The notes under the pieces were generated by a model. The model ran no database searches. It was not told where the DNA came from and saw only the letters and a list, made by a program, of their open reading frames with translations. The position numbers and the translations under genes are program-made. Shown in pieces: positions 1 through 6,120 of a stretch of 22,650 nt of DNA. The stretch spans positions 1 through 22,650 of IMG/VR virus record IMGVR_UViG_3300029951_000119; one strand, given 5' to 3'. Source of the DNA: a virus. Each line of letters begins with the position of its first letter. Position 1 is the first letter of the stretch.

Positions 1-1
1 T

Positions 2-331
2 AACGAGCTTTGCGCTGGCGATATCCACGGGGTCAAGCCGCGCCCGGCGCTCAGTACCGACGTGTACGACCTCTACAAGGTCTGGTGCGCGCGTACTGGG
101 CAGCGGCCTGGGCCCATGCCTCGACTGATCAATGCCCTGGAGCGCAAGCACAACGTGCGTGCTGGGCGGAAACGATACACCGCCGCCGATGGTGCCAAGG
201 GTCCTCACGGCGTATTGCTGTTCCGCGGTGTCGAACTGCCGCCGGGTGAATCGGAGACCAATTGGCTCGGCGATCAGATCAGCGCCTTCAAGCGTTCGGT
301 CAGCGTCTACAAGGGTGAGTCCTTTGACTGA
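2..331 (+). CDS. Phage replication primase/helicase-type protein, C-terminal end (partial)
   Basis: The reading frame is open from the left edge of the window and ends at a TGA at 329-331, so only about 109 C-terminal residues are present and the true start lies outside. The segment contains DVYDLYKVWCARTGQRP followed by RLINALERKHNV and a basic RKRY. This pattern of a small winged-helix-like tail with a Tyr/Trp-rich helix is what I associate with the C-terminus of D5/P4-type phage primase-helicases. The catalytic domains are not visible here, so the family call rests on the tail alone. It lies immediately upstream of the repeat-rich non-coding region and the packaging genes, the usual end of a replication block. 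A different replication protein with the same C-terminal domain is the main alternative. Confidence 0.55.
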   Translation, partial: NELCAGDIHGVKPRPALSTDVYDLYKVWCARTGQRPGPMPRLINALERKHNVRAGRKRYTAADGAKGPHGVLLFRGVELPPGESETNWLGDQISAFKRSVSVYKGESFD

Positions 332-685
332 TCGCCGCGCCCGCCGCGACTGCACGGTCGCCTTGACGATCAGGGATGAACTGCCTGCCTCTGTGCGGTA
401 TGTGCGCCATGGTGTGCGGCATCGCGTGCGGCATCTATCCCTTGTGGCACTAGGCTGTGCGGCATGTACGGCATCCCCTCTACGTGCGGGCGTGCGCACA
501 TCTGCGCGCGCACCCGCGCACCTGCATGCGTGCGCTGTGTATCCGCACATGCCGCACAGCCGCGCTGCTGCGCCATTTGATACCGCACGACGTACCGCAC
601 CGCATACCGCACACACCTACGCGTGCGCTCGTCCTCTCTTTTTTTCGCTTGCCTTGAAAGGGGAAGTGGTAGTGGAGCCATCCCT
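332..685. other. Non-coding region between replication and packaging genes
   Basis: About 350 bases with no convincing gene. Short open frames exist on both strands but their products are runs of Arg, His, Pro and Cys produced by the repeats. The region holds the octamer dyad array (394-611), a pyrimidine-rich stretch with seven consecutive T at 639-645, and then the ribosome binding site of the terminase small-subunit gene (GGAG at 674-677). In lambda-like phages the cos site lies directly upstream of the small terminase gene, so this is the natural place for a packaging site. I do not recognise a cosN sequence. Confidence 0.6.
394..611. repeat. Dyad array of TGCGGYAT octamers (iteron-like)
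   Basis: The left arm carries TGCGGTAT (394), TGCGCCAT (403), TGCGGCAT (415, 427 and 458) and TACGGCAT (467). The right arm carries the reverse-complement forms ATGCCGCA (549), ATACCGCA (580), GTACCGCA (592) and ATACCGCA (604). Spacing is mirrored exactly: 403/415/427 are 12 bp apart, as are 580/592/604, and 427 to 458 is 31 bp, as is 549 to 580. All four pairs share one symmetry centre at position 507. The sequence between octamers is much less conserved, so the selected unit appears to be the octamer and its phasing, not a simple duplicated hairpin. Candidate roles are an iteron origin used by the upstream replication protein, or a cosB-like array bound by the small terminase subunit. Which one is inference. 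Confidence 0.75.
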
Positions 686-1297
686 TTGAACCTGCCTGAA
701 ACCGCCAGCTTCGCTGGCTTCGCCAACATCCTCGGCATCAAGCCCTCGGCGGTCACGGCGCTGCGCCACGCTGGCCGCCTGGTACTCACGGACGACAGCA
801 AGCGCGTGCAGGTTGCCGCTAGCCAGCAGCGCCTGCGCGATACAGCCGACCCGAGTAAGTCCGGTGTTGTCGCTCACCACGCCGCGGAGCGCGCGTCCAA
901 GGGGGCGGGGCAGGGCAACGCCGCCGATGCACCCGCCGGTGCCGCGCACGAGGCGGCACGTGCGGTCACTGAGCCGGCTCCTGCGCAGGATCGCGCTGGC
1001 AGCACCTACCAAGCCTCCCGCGCAGTGCGCGAGCGCTACCTCGCGATGGAGGCCAAGCGTGCCTACGAGGTCGCCATCGGCAAGCTGATGGATGCCAACG
1101 AAGTTGCCGTGGCCGTGGCCCATGCCGCCGCCACGCTGCGCACTCGCCTGGAAAGCCTACCCGATGTACTCGGCCCGCAACTGGCCGCCATCACCGACGA
1201 GGCACAAGCGCGCGCCACCTTGGCAGAAGCAATCCAGCACGCCTTGGAGGAAACCTCGCGCCAGTTCGCCAATATCGCCGAGCGGGGAGCTATATGA
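686..1297 (+). CDS. Terminase small subunit, Nu1-like
   Basis: Predicted DNA-recognition subunit of the packaging motor, which binds the packaging site and directs the large subunit to cut there. I start it at a TTG at 686 because GGAG sits 8 bases upstream (674-677). An earlier GTG at 623 would add 21 residues from the pyrimidine-rich leader and has no such site. The 203-residue product opens with a short helix-turn-helix-like segment (FANILGIKPSAVTALRHAGR), followed by a low-complexity Ala/Gly-rich linker. The C-terminal part has alternating helices around RTRLESLPDVLGPQLA and ALEETSRQFANI, typical of Nu1-type small terminases of proteobacterial prophages. The gene ends with ATATGA; the large-subunit gene would be expected here but is displaced by reverse-strand cargo. 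Confidence 0.75.
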   Translation: MNLPETASFAGFANILGIKPSAVTALRHAGRLVLTDDSKRVQVAASQQRLRDTADPSKSGVVAHHAAERASKGAGQGNAADAPAGAAHEAARAVTEPAPAQDRAGSTYQASRAVRERYLAMEAKRAYEVAIGKLMDANEVAVAVAHAAATLRTRLESLPDVLGPQLAAITDEAQARATLAEAIQHALEETSRQFANIAERGAI

Positions 1298-1305
1298 ATT
1301 TTGCG

Positions 1306-1956
1306 CTAGCCAGTTGCACCCGTTTGTCGTCTTCCGACCATCGCCGGCAACGTGAATGCATAGAGCAAGAATGTCTGAGTGAAGTTCAAGAGGTCCTTGG
1401 CTTCAGCTTCGCTGATTTCATCGTCACCGTGCACGGAGTCATTGCCATTAAGTCGCACCGCATGTGCCCATGCCGCCATGTCATTCGTGATGAGCCCGAT
1501 TTTTTTGAGCTCCTCGATGCGCTGGTAGAGATTTTCAGACTTGGCGACATCTCCTCGAAGAGTTTTCGTGGCCAAGTCCATAGCCTTTCTGCAGAGCATG
1601 GCGCAAGTTTCGAACCTCTTTGCAAGATGATTGTCTTCGGCTTCAACGTAGCTCTTGGCTATAGCTGCTGGAGTGTCAGCGGGCGCAGCAGGTTCGACAC
1701 TTTTTGGGTATACATCGCGCACGAAAAACTGGCTTGCATCGCTCATGTTGGTGTCTTTTTGGTAGGCCATTGGCCCAACACCTCTAGTGGGGTCCGAGAC
1801 TTTTACGATGATTGCGCCCGCGCACGCATTGCAGGTCATGAAGACATTGAATTCTGCACCGCTCCTTGTCGCCATTTCTCTCTGAGCGTGCGAAGTAAAG
1901 CCGGCATTCTTAGTCCCACAGTGCGGGCAGGTCGTCTTGTAATATCCGGTAGCCAT
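1306..1956 (-). CDS. DUF4145-type protein with N-terminal zinc ribbon (cargo gene)
   Basis: Reverse-strand gene wedged between the two terminase genes. The start at 1956 is preceded by GGGGA about 8 bases upstream; the frame also runs open to 2007. The 216-residue product begins with a probable zinc ribbon (CPHC at 10-13 and CNAC at 42-45). The C-terminal half is helical with the R..GN...H signature (residues 168-176, RLNGNDSVH) and a downstream EAxxLLxF helix, which I associate with DUF4145. DUF4145 domains occur in restriction-modification and other defence proteins, and I recall them being linked to the HEPN superfamily. The function here is unknown. The gene is visibly more AT-rich than the surrounding phage genes and only 8 bases separate its stop from the convergent small-terminase stop, both consistent with later acquisition. 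Confidence 0.75.
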   Translation of the reverse strand: MATGYYKTTCPHCGTKNAGFTSHAQREMATRSGAEFNVFMTCNACAGAIIVKVSDPTRGVGPMAYQKDTNMSDASQFFVRDVYPKSVEPAAPADTPAAIAKSYVEAEDNHLAKRFETCAMLCRKAMDLATKTLRGDVAKSENLYQRIEELKKIGLITNDMAAWAHAVRLNGNDSVHGDDEISEAEAKDLLNFTQTFLLYAFTLPAMVGRRQTGATG

Positions 1957-1993
1957 TTCAACGTTCCCCAAAGCAAAGCCAAGTGTCTGGCTG

Positions 1994-2024
1994 ATTCTAT
2001 GACGCATGGTTGGATGAAAAACAA
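1994..2024 (-). promoter_or_regulatory. Possible promoter of the DUF4145-type cargo gene
   Basis: On the reverse strand a TAGAAT hexamer (1999-1994) resembles a sigma-70 -10 element. A TTGTTT (2024-2019) lies upstream with a long 19-base spacer. Transcription would begin roughly 30 bases before the ATG at 1956. A cargo gene opposing the phage operon would need its own promoter, but the -35 match and spacing are poor. Confidence 0.3.
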
Positions 2025-2051
2025 GGGCAGCGATCTGAGCGATGTGCTCAT

Positions 2052-3983
2052 ATGACTGCTGCTAGTGTTCCTCGAATCGCTTCCGCTATCGCCCGCGCAT
2101 TGGCACCGCGCAAGCCGCTTACCGTCTCGCAATGGGCGGACGCGGAGCGCTTCCTGTCCAGCAAGGGCAGCGCGGAGCCGGGCCGGTGGCGTACGCACCG
2201 CAACCCGCCGCTGCGCGAACCGATGGACTGCATGAGCGCGCGCAGCTCGGTGCAGGAGGCGGTGCTCAAGTTCCCGATTCAGGACGGCAAGACCGAGACC
2301 GCGATCAACGTGCTGGGCTACACCATGGACCACAACCCGGGTCCGATCATGGTCTGCCTGCCCGGCGAGGTGAGCATGAACAAGTGGGTGGCGCAGAAGC
2401 TCAACCCGATGCTCGAGGAAACGCCGGCGGCGCAGCGCGCGCTCACCAGCGTGGCCAGCCGAGACAGTAGCAACACGCGCACCTTCAAAGACTTCGCCGG
2501 CGGTCAGCTCTACCTCGAACACGCCGGCAGCCCGAGCCGTCTGAAGTCCACCAGCGTGCGCACGCTGATCGTCGACGAGTTCGATGACTTCGCGGCGAAC
2601 CTCACCAGCGGCGACGATCCGGCGGCCATGCTCGACGGCCGCACCTCTGCGTTCCCTGCGACGTACAAGCGCCTCTACATCGGCACGCCCGGCATCAAGG
2701 GCATCAGTCGTATCGATGCGAAATGGGAAATCAGCGACCAGCGCTTTTACCACGTGGCCTGTCCTGACTGCGGGCATGAGCAGCCGTTCGAGTGGAGCGG
2801 TCTGCATTGGGCGCCGGATGGCCGCCAGTGCTGGTATGTCTGTCGCGAGTGCGGCGTGTGCATCGACGAGCACCACAAGACCGCCATGATCGCCGCCGGC
2901 CGCTGGGTGCCCACGTACCCCGAGCGCAAGGTGCGGGGCTACACACTGAATTGCCTGTACTACTCCATCGGCCTTGGTCCTCGGTGGCTGGACCTGGCCA
3001 ACATGTGGCGCGATGCGCAGAACGATCCGGCCAAGCTCAAGACCTTCGTCAACGACCGCCTGGCCGAAGCCTGGGAGGATCCGGCGATGCGTGCGGTCAA
3101 GCACAACGCCATCGCCGATCGCGCAGAAACCTATCGACTGCGTAGCGCGCAGCTCGGCGTGCTCGCCATCACCGCCGGCGTCGATACGCAGGACAACCGC
3201 CTGGCGGTTCACATCATCGGTTGGGGCCGGGGCTTGGCCAGCTGGACGCTCGACTACATCGAGCTGCCCGGCGATCCGGCCGAGGACAAGGTGTGGGATG
3301 ACCTCACCGATCTGCTTAACCGTCCGATGGAGCATGCCGGCGGCGGTGTGCTGCGTGTGGAAGCCACTGCAATCGATGGCGGTGGTCACCGTACGGAGGC
3401 AGTCAAGCATTTCGCCCGATCGCGTCGCATCCGCCGGCCGATGGTCATCTTTGGTGCTGTCAACAACAATGCGCCGGTGCTCAGCAAAGGCAAGCTTCAC
3501 GACGTCAACTGGCGCGGCCAATACGATAAGCGCGGCGTCACCATCTATCACGTTGGCACCGTGGCAGTGAAACACTTGCTCTACAGCCGCCTAAGCACGG
3601 ATGCGGAAAAGCCGGCCGATGCGCGCCTGGTGCACCTCAGCGAGGATCTGCCGTCGGAATACTTCGCTGGCCTGGTATCGGAAACCTACAACCCGAGCAA
3701 AAACCGATTCGAGAAGCGCGGTGGCCCTCGCAACGAACCGCTCGACACGTGGGTGTATGCGTACGCCGCTGCCCATCATCCTGAATTGCGCTTGCACCGT
3801 CTGACAAAGTTGGACTGGGATACGCGCGAGGCTCGTCTTGCTCAAAAAGAGGGGCCTGATAAGGGCCTGAATAGTGCAACCGACCAAACGCGGCTTGAAC
3901 CTCGCGAAAGTTCGGTGTCCGGACTTCCTGTGCGCGGTAGCAATAACCCTTTCGCATCTTCTGATTGGTTGAGCCGCCGGTGA
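2052..3983 (+). CDS. Terminase large subunit, lambda gpA family
   Basis: Packaging ATPase and endonuclease that cuts concatemeric DNA and drives it through the portal. The 643-residue length matches lambda gpA closely. Visible features in order: the family's atypical P-loop PIQDGKTE at about 75-82 (leading Gly replaced); Walker B LIVDE at 172-176; the coupling segment YIGTPG near 209-214; a zinc-ribbon insert (C237, C240, C264, C267); and the nuclease segment starting ITAGVDTQDN near 373-382, with the first acidic metal ligand at D378. The later conserved block LDTWVYAYAAAHH is near the C-terminus. I start at ATG 2052 because the open extension upstream lies inside the cargo promoter region. 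The stop overlaps the next start as GTGA, so translation is probably coupled. No truncation is apparent. Confidence 0.93.
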   Translation: MTAASVPRIASAIARALAPRKPLTVSQWADAERFLSSKGSAEPGRWRTHRNPPLREPMDCMSARSSVQEAVLKFPIQDGKTETAINVLGYTMDHNPGPIMVCLPGEVSMNKWVAQKLNPMLEETPAAQRALTSVASRDSSNTRTFKDFAGGQLYLEHAGSPSRLKSTSVRTLIVDEFDDFAANLTSGDDPAAMLDGRTSAFPATYKRLYIGTPGIKGISRIDAKWEISDQRFYHVACPDCGHEQPFEWSGLHWAPDGRQCWYVCRECGVCIDEHHKTAMIAAGRWVPTYPERKVRGYTLNCLYYSIGLGPRWLDLANMWRDAQNDPAKLKTFVNDRLAEAWEDPAMRAVKHNAIADRAETYRLRSAQLGVLAITAGVDTQDNRLAVHIIGWGRGLASWTLDYIELPGDPAEDKVWDDLTDLLNRPMEHAGGGVLRVEATAIDGGGHRTEAVKHFARSRRIRRPMVIFGAVNNNAPVLSKGKLHDVNWRGQYDKRGVTIYHVGTVAVKHLLYSRLSTDAEKPADARLVHLSEDLPSEYFAGLVSETYNPSKNRFEKRGGPRNEPLDTWVYAYAAAHHPELRLHRLTKLDWDTREARLAQKEGPDKGLNSATDQTRLEPRESSVSGLPVRGSNNPFASSDWLSRR

Positions 3984-4261
3984 CCAGGCAATTCAATGTC
4001 GCCGAAGCGCTGCAAGACGAGCTGGCCGTCGCGCTGCAGGAATCGCTGGGCCTGGATTTCGATGAGGCAAGTCGGTACGCGGCACCTGTCGTGCGCCACC
4101 TGCAGCAGCGGTACGGAGGGGATGAGCTGTATATTCCGCAACCCTATATGCGGCGCAACGTCGAAGCCATCCTCGCAGCGCGCAACGCTGGCCAGCCAAT
4201 CAAGAAGATCCTCAAGGATTTCAGCATCAGTCGGCGGACGTTCTATCGTCTACTTGAGTAG
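3980..4261 (+). CDS. Mor-like DNA-binding protein
   Basis: Small (93-residue) predicted DNA-binding protein. The start is a GTG at 3980 that overlaps the large-terminase stop (GTGA), which favours it over an earlier TTG at 3965. The centre has GGDELYIPQP followed by RRNVEAILAARNAGQPIKKI and a C-terminal helix-turn-helix ending ISRRTFYRLLE. This order (a tyrosine-isoleucine-proline turn, then a helix-turn-helix ending in a Tyr-Arg-Leu recognition helix) is the pattern of the Mor/C family that activates Mu middle and late genes. It lacks an obvious sensing domain. Its place inside the packaging block is unusual for a Mor regulator, so it may act on phage late transcription or be a DNA-packaging accessory protein. 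No experimental function can be assigned from sequence. Confidence 0.65.
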   Translation: MTRQFNVAEALQDELAVALQESLGLDFDEASRYAAPVVRHLQQRYGGDELYIPQPYMRRNVEAILAARNAGQPIKKILKDFSISRRTFYRLLE

Positions 4262-4271
4262 ACGTTCCGCA
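4234..4271 (+). terminator. Hairpin across the stop codon of the Mor-like gene
   Basis: A perfect 7-bp stem CGTCTAC/GTAGACG with a TTGA loop occupies 4247-4264, and flanking GCGGACG and CGTTCCGC can extend it with one bulge. The stop codon lies in the 3' arm. No strong T-run follows (the next bases are ATTTAG), so it may be a weak terminator or a transcript-end stabiliser where phage transcription meets the reverse cargo. It is the only strong hairpin at this convergent junction. Confidence 0.4.
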
Positions 4272-4328
4272 TTTAGTGCGATTCCTTCAATCCGAGAGCA
4301 ACGGGACCGGCCAGGTCTTCGCACGTAG

Positions 4329-4913
4329 TTAAGCGCCCTTGATATTGATCTGAAGGACTCCGATAGCCCCTGTCTGGACCGAAATGGCACCAGCCTTACC
4401 GCTTTTCACTAAGCGCTCCACTTCGCTCTGGACCGCACTAACAGGCAAGCCAATCCAGGTTCTGGCGTATTGTCCTGGGGCGATCTCGACGCGGTTGGCT
4501 TCCTTGCGCCAATCATCATTGCGCTGGCCACGGGGACCCTCCAATTGCCAGTAATGTTCCTCGACCGTGTCGACATGCAGATCCCCCTCAATCCACCTCG
4601 TTTTCGGACCTACGATGATGGTATCGTCGCTTGCGTTACGCACCGTAATGCGAAGTTTTCGTTTGAATGAAATCTCAGCGCGGTCGTCAGTTACAAACTG
4701 GGTCTTCTCGATCACAAGCGGGTTCTTCCTTCGCCGCTGGCGGCTCCATTGGACCGCGAGGCTAATGGCCATTCCGACCGCGACTCCTAATAGGGCCGGG
4801 ACCATCCAAGGTAGAGCGTTCGCCACTTTTGAGATGGCTGAAAGAGCGAGAGAAGCCGCTGCGGTCAACCACTGTAAGACTTGCCCCCTATTAGAAAACC
4901 ATTTGTTCGGCAC
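4329..4913 (-). CDS. Membrane-anchored protein of unknown function (cargo, next to TIR gene)
   Basis: I start at a GTG at 4913 because GGGGG lies 6 bases upstream; the frame is open to an ATG at 5033, which would add 40 very basic residues. The 194-residue product has two hydrophobic segments close together (about 11-32 and 35-56), then a strongly basic stretch (WSRQRRRKN). This suggests a membrane hairpin with a cytoplasmic C-terminal domain. That domain looks beta-rich, with alternating hydrophobic strands (KLRITVRNASDDTIIVGPK, ARTWIGLPV, AISVQTGAIGVLQINIKG). I do not recognise a named family. It lies downstream of the TIR gene on the same strand, so it may be a partner or membrane-located component of that system, but a 205-base gap containing a hairpin separates them. 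Confidence 0.65.
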   Translation of the reverse strand: MPNKWFSNRGQVLQWLTAAASLALSAISKVANALPWMVPALLGVAVGMAISLAVQWSRQRRRKNPLVIEKTQFVTDDRAEISFKRKLRITVRNASDDTIIVGPKTRWIEGDLHVDTVEEHYWQLEGPRGQRNDDWRKEANRVEIAPGQYARTWIGLPVSAVQSEVERLVKSGKAGAISVQTGAIGVLQINIKGA

Positions 4914-4937
4914 TTCCCGCCCCCAAGTTCTATCGCC

Positions 4938-4958
4938 AAAAAGTCGTCCGCCGACTTT
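4938..4958 (-). terminator. Terminator-like hairpin between TIR gene and membrane-protein gene
   Basis: Read on the reverse strand, AAAGTCG (4958-4952), a five-base loop and CGACTTT (4946-4940) form a perfect 7-bp stem. The run of five T (4942-4938) that completes the 3' arm continues two bases beyond it. It lies about 25 bases upstream of the membrane-protein start, so it could end or attenuate the TIR transcript. The stem is short and moderately AT-rich. Confidence 0.4.
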
Positions 4959-5118
4959 ATCAGCTCTCGTCCTTCTCGTGAGCAGAGCTAGACGTACCCT
5001 TATGCCGAATATTCTCCGGGCCATGCAACGCACTCGTGGAATCAGCTCAGAAGATTTTTAAACGACCTCGAGGATTCCAGCCGGCCAACGAAGAAAACTT
5101 GATAGGCTGATCCAACGG

Positions 5119-6051
5119 CTAAAACGGAATGTCATCGTCGTCAAATGGTTCGGGTGTCTGGTTGGTCTCGACGGGATTGAGTTTGTGCTTCGACAGAAGG
5201 TCGTTTAGTTGCTTAAGCGGATCTCCCGACGAAAGAGCCACCGAGGACGTGGCGCTATCTCGTAGTTTTTCTAAGTATGCGATTGGCATGCTTTCGACGG
5301 AAGCGATGTACTTTAGCTTTTCTAGCGCTTCGTCTGCGGAAGCTGCTCGGATTGTTGTGTCAATGAGACAGGACAACATGCGTGAGCGGGTCTTTGGCGA
5401 CGAAACCAGGACTCGAAAGATGCTCTCGGCAACGCTCGTTACCGTCTTACCCTCAGCCTGAAGGCCTTGGTACTTGGAAATGAACCCATATGGGTTCAGT
5501 CCTCGGATGATAGGAATGACCAGCACACCGCGACCAACGGCAACTCCAACTTCTTGATCTGTCCAATTGCTCTCTTTGAATCCGGGCATGAGGATTGCAG
5601 CCAAGGCATCCATGGAGTAGAGCCCTGCCTCGATCTCGTCCAACCACTCTTTGGTAGGCTCAATGTCAACGTGTGCAACGAACGCTGAGACTCCGTAGTT
5701 GCGTAACGCCGCCTGCAGCAGGCCGGTCGTCTTTTTGAAGCTAGACAGGTGGCTGAGGAACAGCTTGAAATGGAAAGGCTCCCAAAACGTGGCCTCTAGT
5801 GTCGTACTTGAATCCGCGACGGTGTAGTTATGGGAGAGCTCAAGTTCATCGGCTATCCGCACAACGAGCGGATCTTTTTCATCAGAGAGTAGTTCCTTGG
5901 TGTAGACCCACTTACTGTTCACCCCCGAGGTTGGCTTCTTAGTGTCAACGCCGTGGGCTCGTAAGTAGGTGTCAATTTCGCCGTACGACATTCGGCTTTG
6001 CAGCTCTCTGCCGATGCGATCGATGAGCTCGAGTTTGTCCAGAACCTTCAT
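5119..6051 (-). CDS. TIR-domain protein with an SSB-like C-terminal tail (putative defence effector)
   Basis: With a start at ATG 6051 the product is 310 residues; the frame is open to 6207, but that extension runs into the start of the next phage gene. Residues 1-75 form a helical N-terminal region (LIDRIGRELQSRMSYGEIDT, then SKWVYTKELL) like N-terminal domains I associate with abortive-infection proteins. A TIR domain spans about 94-200: KLFLSHLSSF, FVAHVDIEPTKEW, MDALAAILMPGF, and SNWTDQEVG, with E167 in the position of the catalytic Glu of NAD-cleaving TIRs. A helical linker follows. The last residues (303-310) are FDDDDIPF; the final six are identical to the C-terminus of E. coli SSB, which binds replication and repair proteins. 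The gene opposes the phage operon and is more AT-rich, typical of prophage-borne defence cargo. NADase activity and SSB-partner binding are inferences. Confidence 0.85.
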   Translation of the reverse strand: MKVLDKLELIDRIGRELQSRMSYGEIDTYLRAHGVDTKKPTSGVNSKWVYTKELLSDEKDPLVVRIADELELSHNYTVADSSTTLEATFWEPFHFKLFLSHLSSFKKTTGLLQAALRNYGVSAFVAHVDIEPTKEWLDEIEAGLYSMDALAAILMPGFKESNWTDQEVGVAVGRGVLVIPIIRGLNPYGFISKYQGLQAEGKTVTSVAESIFRVLVSSPKTRSRMLSCLIDTTIRAASADEALEKLKYIASVESMPIAYLEKLRDSATSSVALSSGDPLKQLNDLLSKHKLNPVETNQTPEPFDDDDIPF

Positions 6052-6088
6052 GCTTTTGGCCGTCTGACTAATTAATGTGCGAATCAAA

Positions 6089-6119
6089 GTGTGCCAGCTT
6101 TCCGGTAACCATGGCACAC
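6089..6119. promoter_or_regulatory. Inverted repeat in the TIR gene upstream region (possible operator)
   Basis: GTGTGCCA (6089-6096) and TGGCACAC (6112-6119) are perfect reverse complements separated by 15 bases. The element lies upstream of the TIR gene on one side and directly before the gpW-like start on the other. A short AT-rich stretch (TAATTAAT, 6069-6076), which could hold the TIR gene's -10 region, lies between it and the TIR start. The size fits a dimeric repressor site or an RNA hairpin. No binding protein can be named. Confidence 0.4.
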
Positions 6120-6120
6120 G

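Noticed and set aside
394-611. CRISPR-like repeat array
   Set aside because: The units are 8 bases, occur in both orientations around a centre, and the intervals are 1, 4 or 23 bases, not uniform spacers of about 30 bases.
370-801. Reverse-strand and forward open frames through the repeat region
   Set aside because: They encode repeated Arg-Tyr-Val or His-Pro patterns created by the octamers, with no start context.
1294-2055. Forward 253-codon frame across the cargo region
   Set aside because: Not annotated as a gene because the opposite strand carries zinc-ribbon and DUF4145 motifs and the forward product has no recognisable pattern. Its ATGA ends are kept as a finding.
1836-3575. Long reverse-strand open frame (579 codons) opposite the terminase large subunit
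   Set aside because: Antisense shadow of a highly GC-rich coding region; the product is Arg/His/Val/Ala-rich without domain features, and the + strand gene is a clear gpA homologue.
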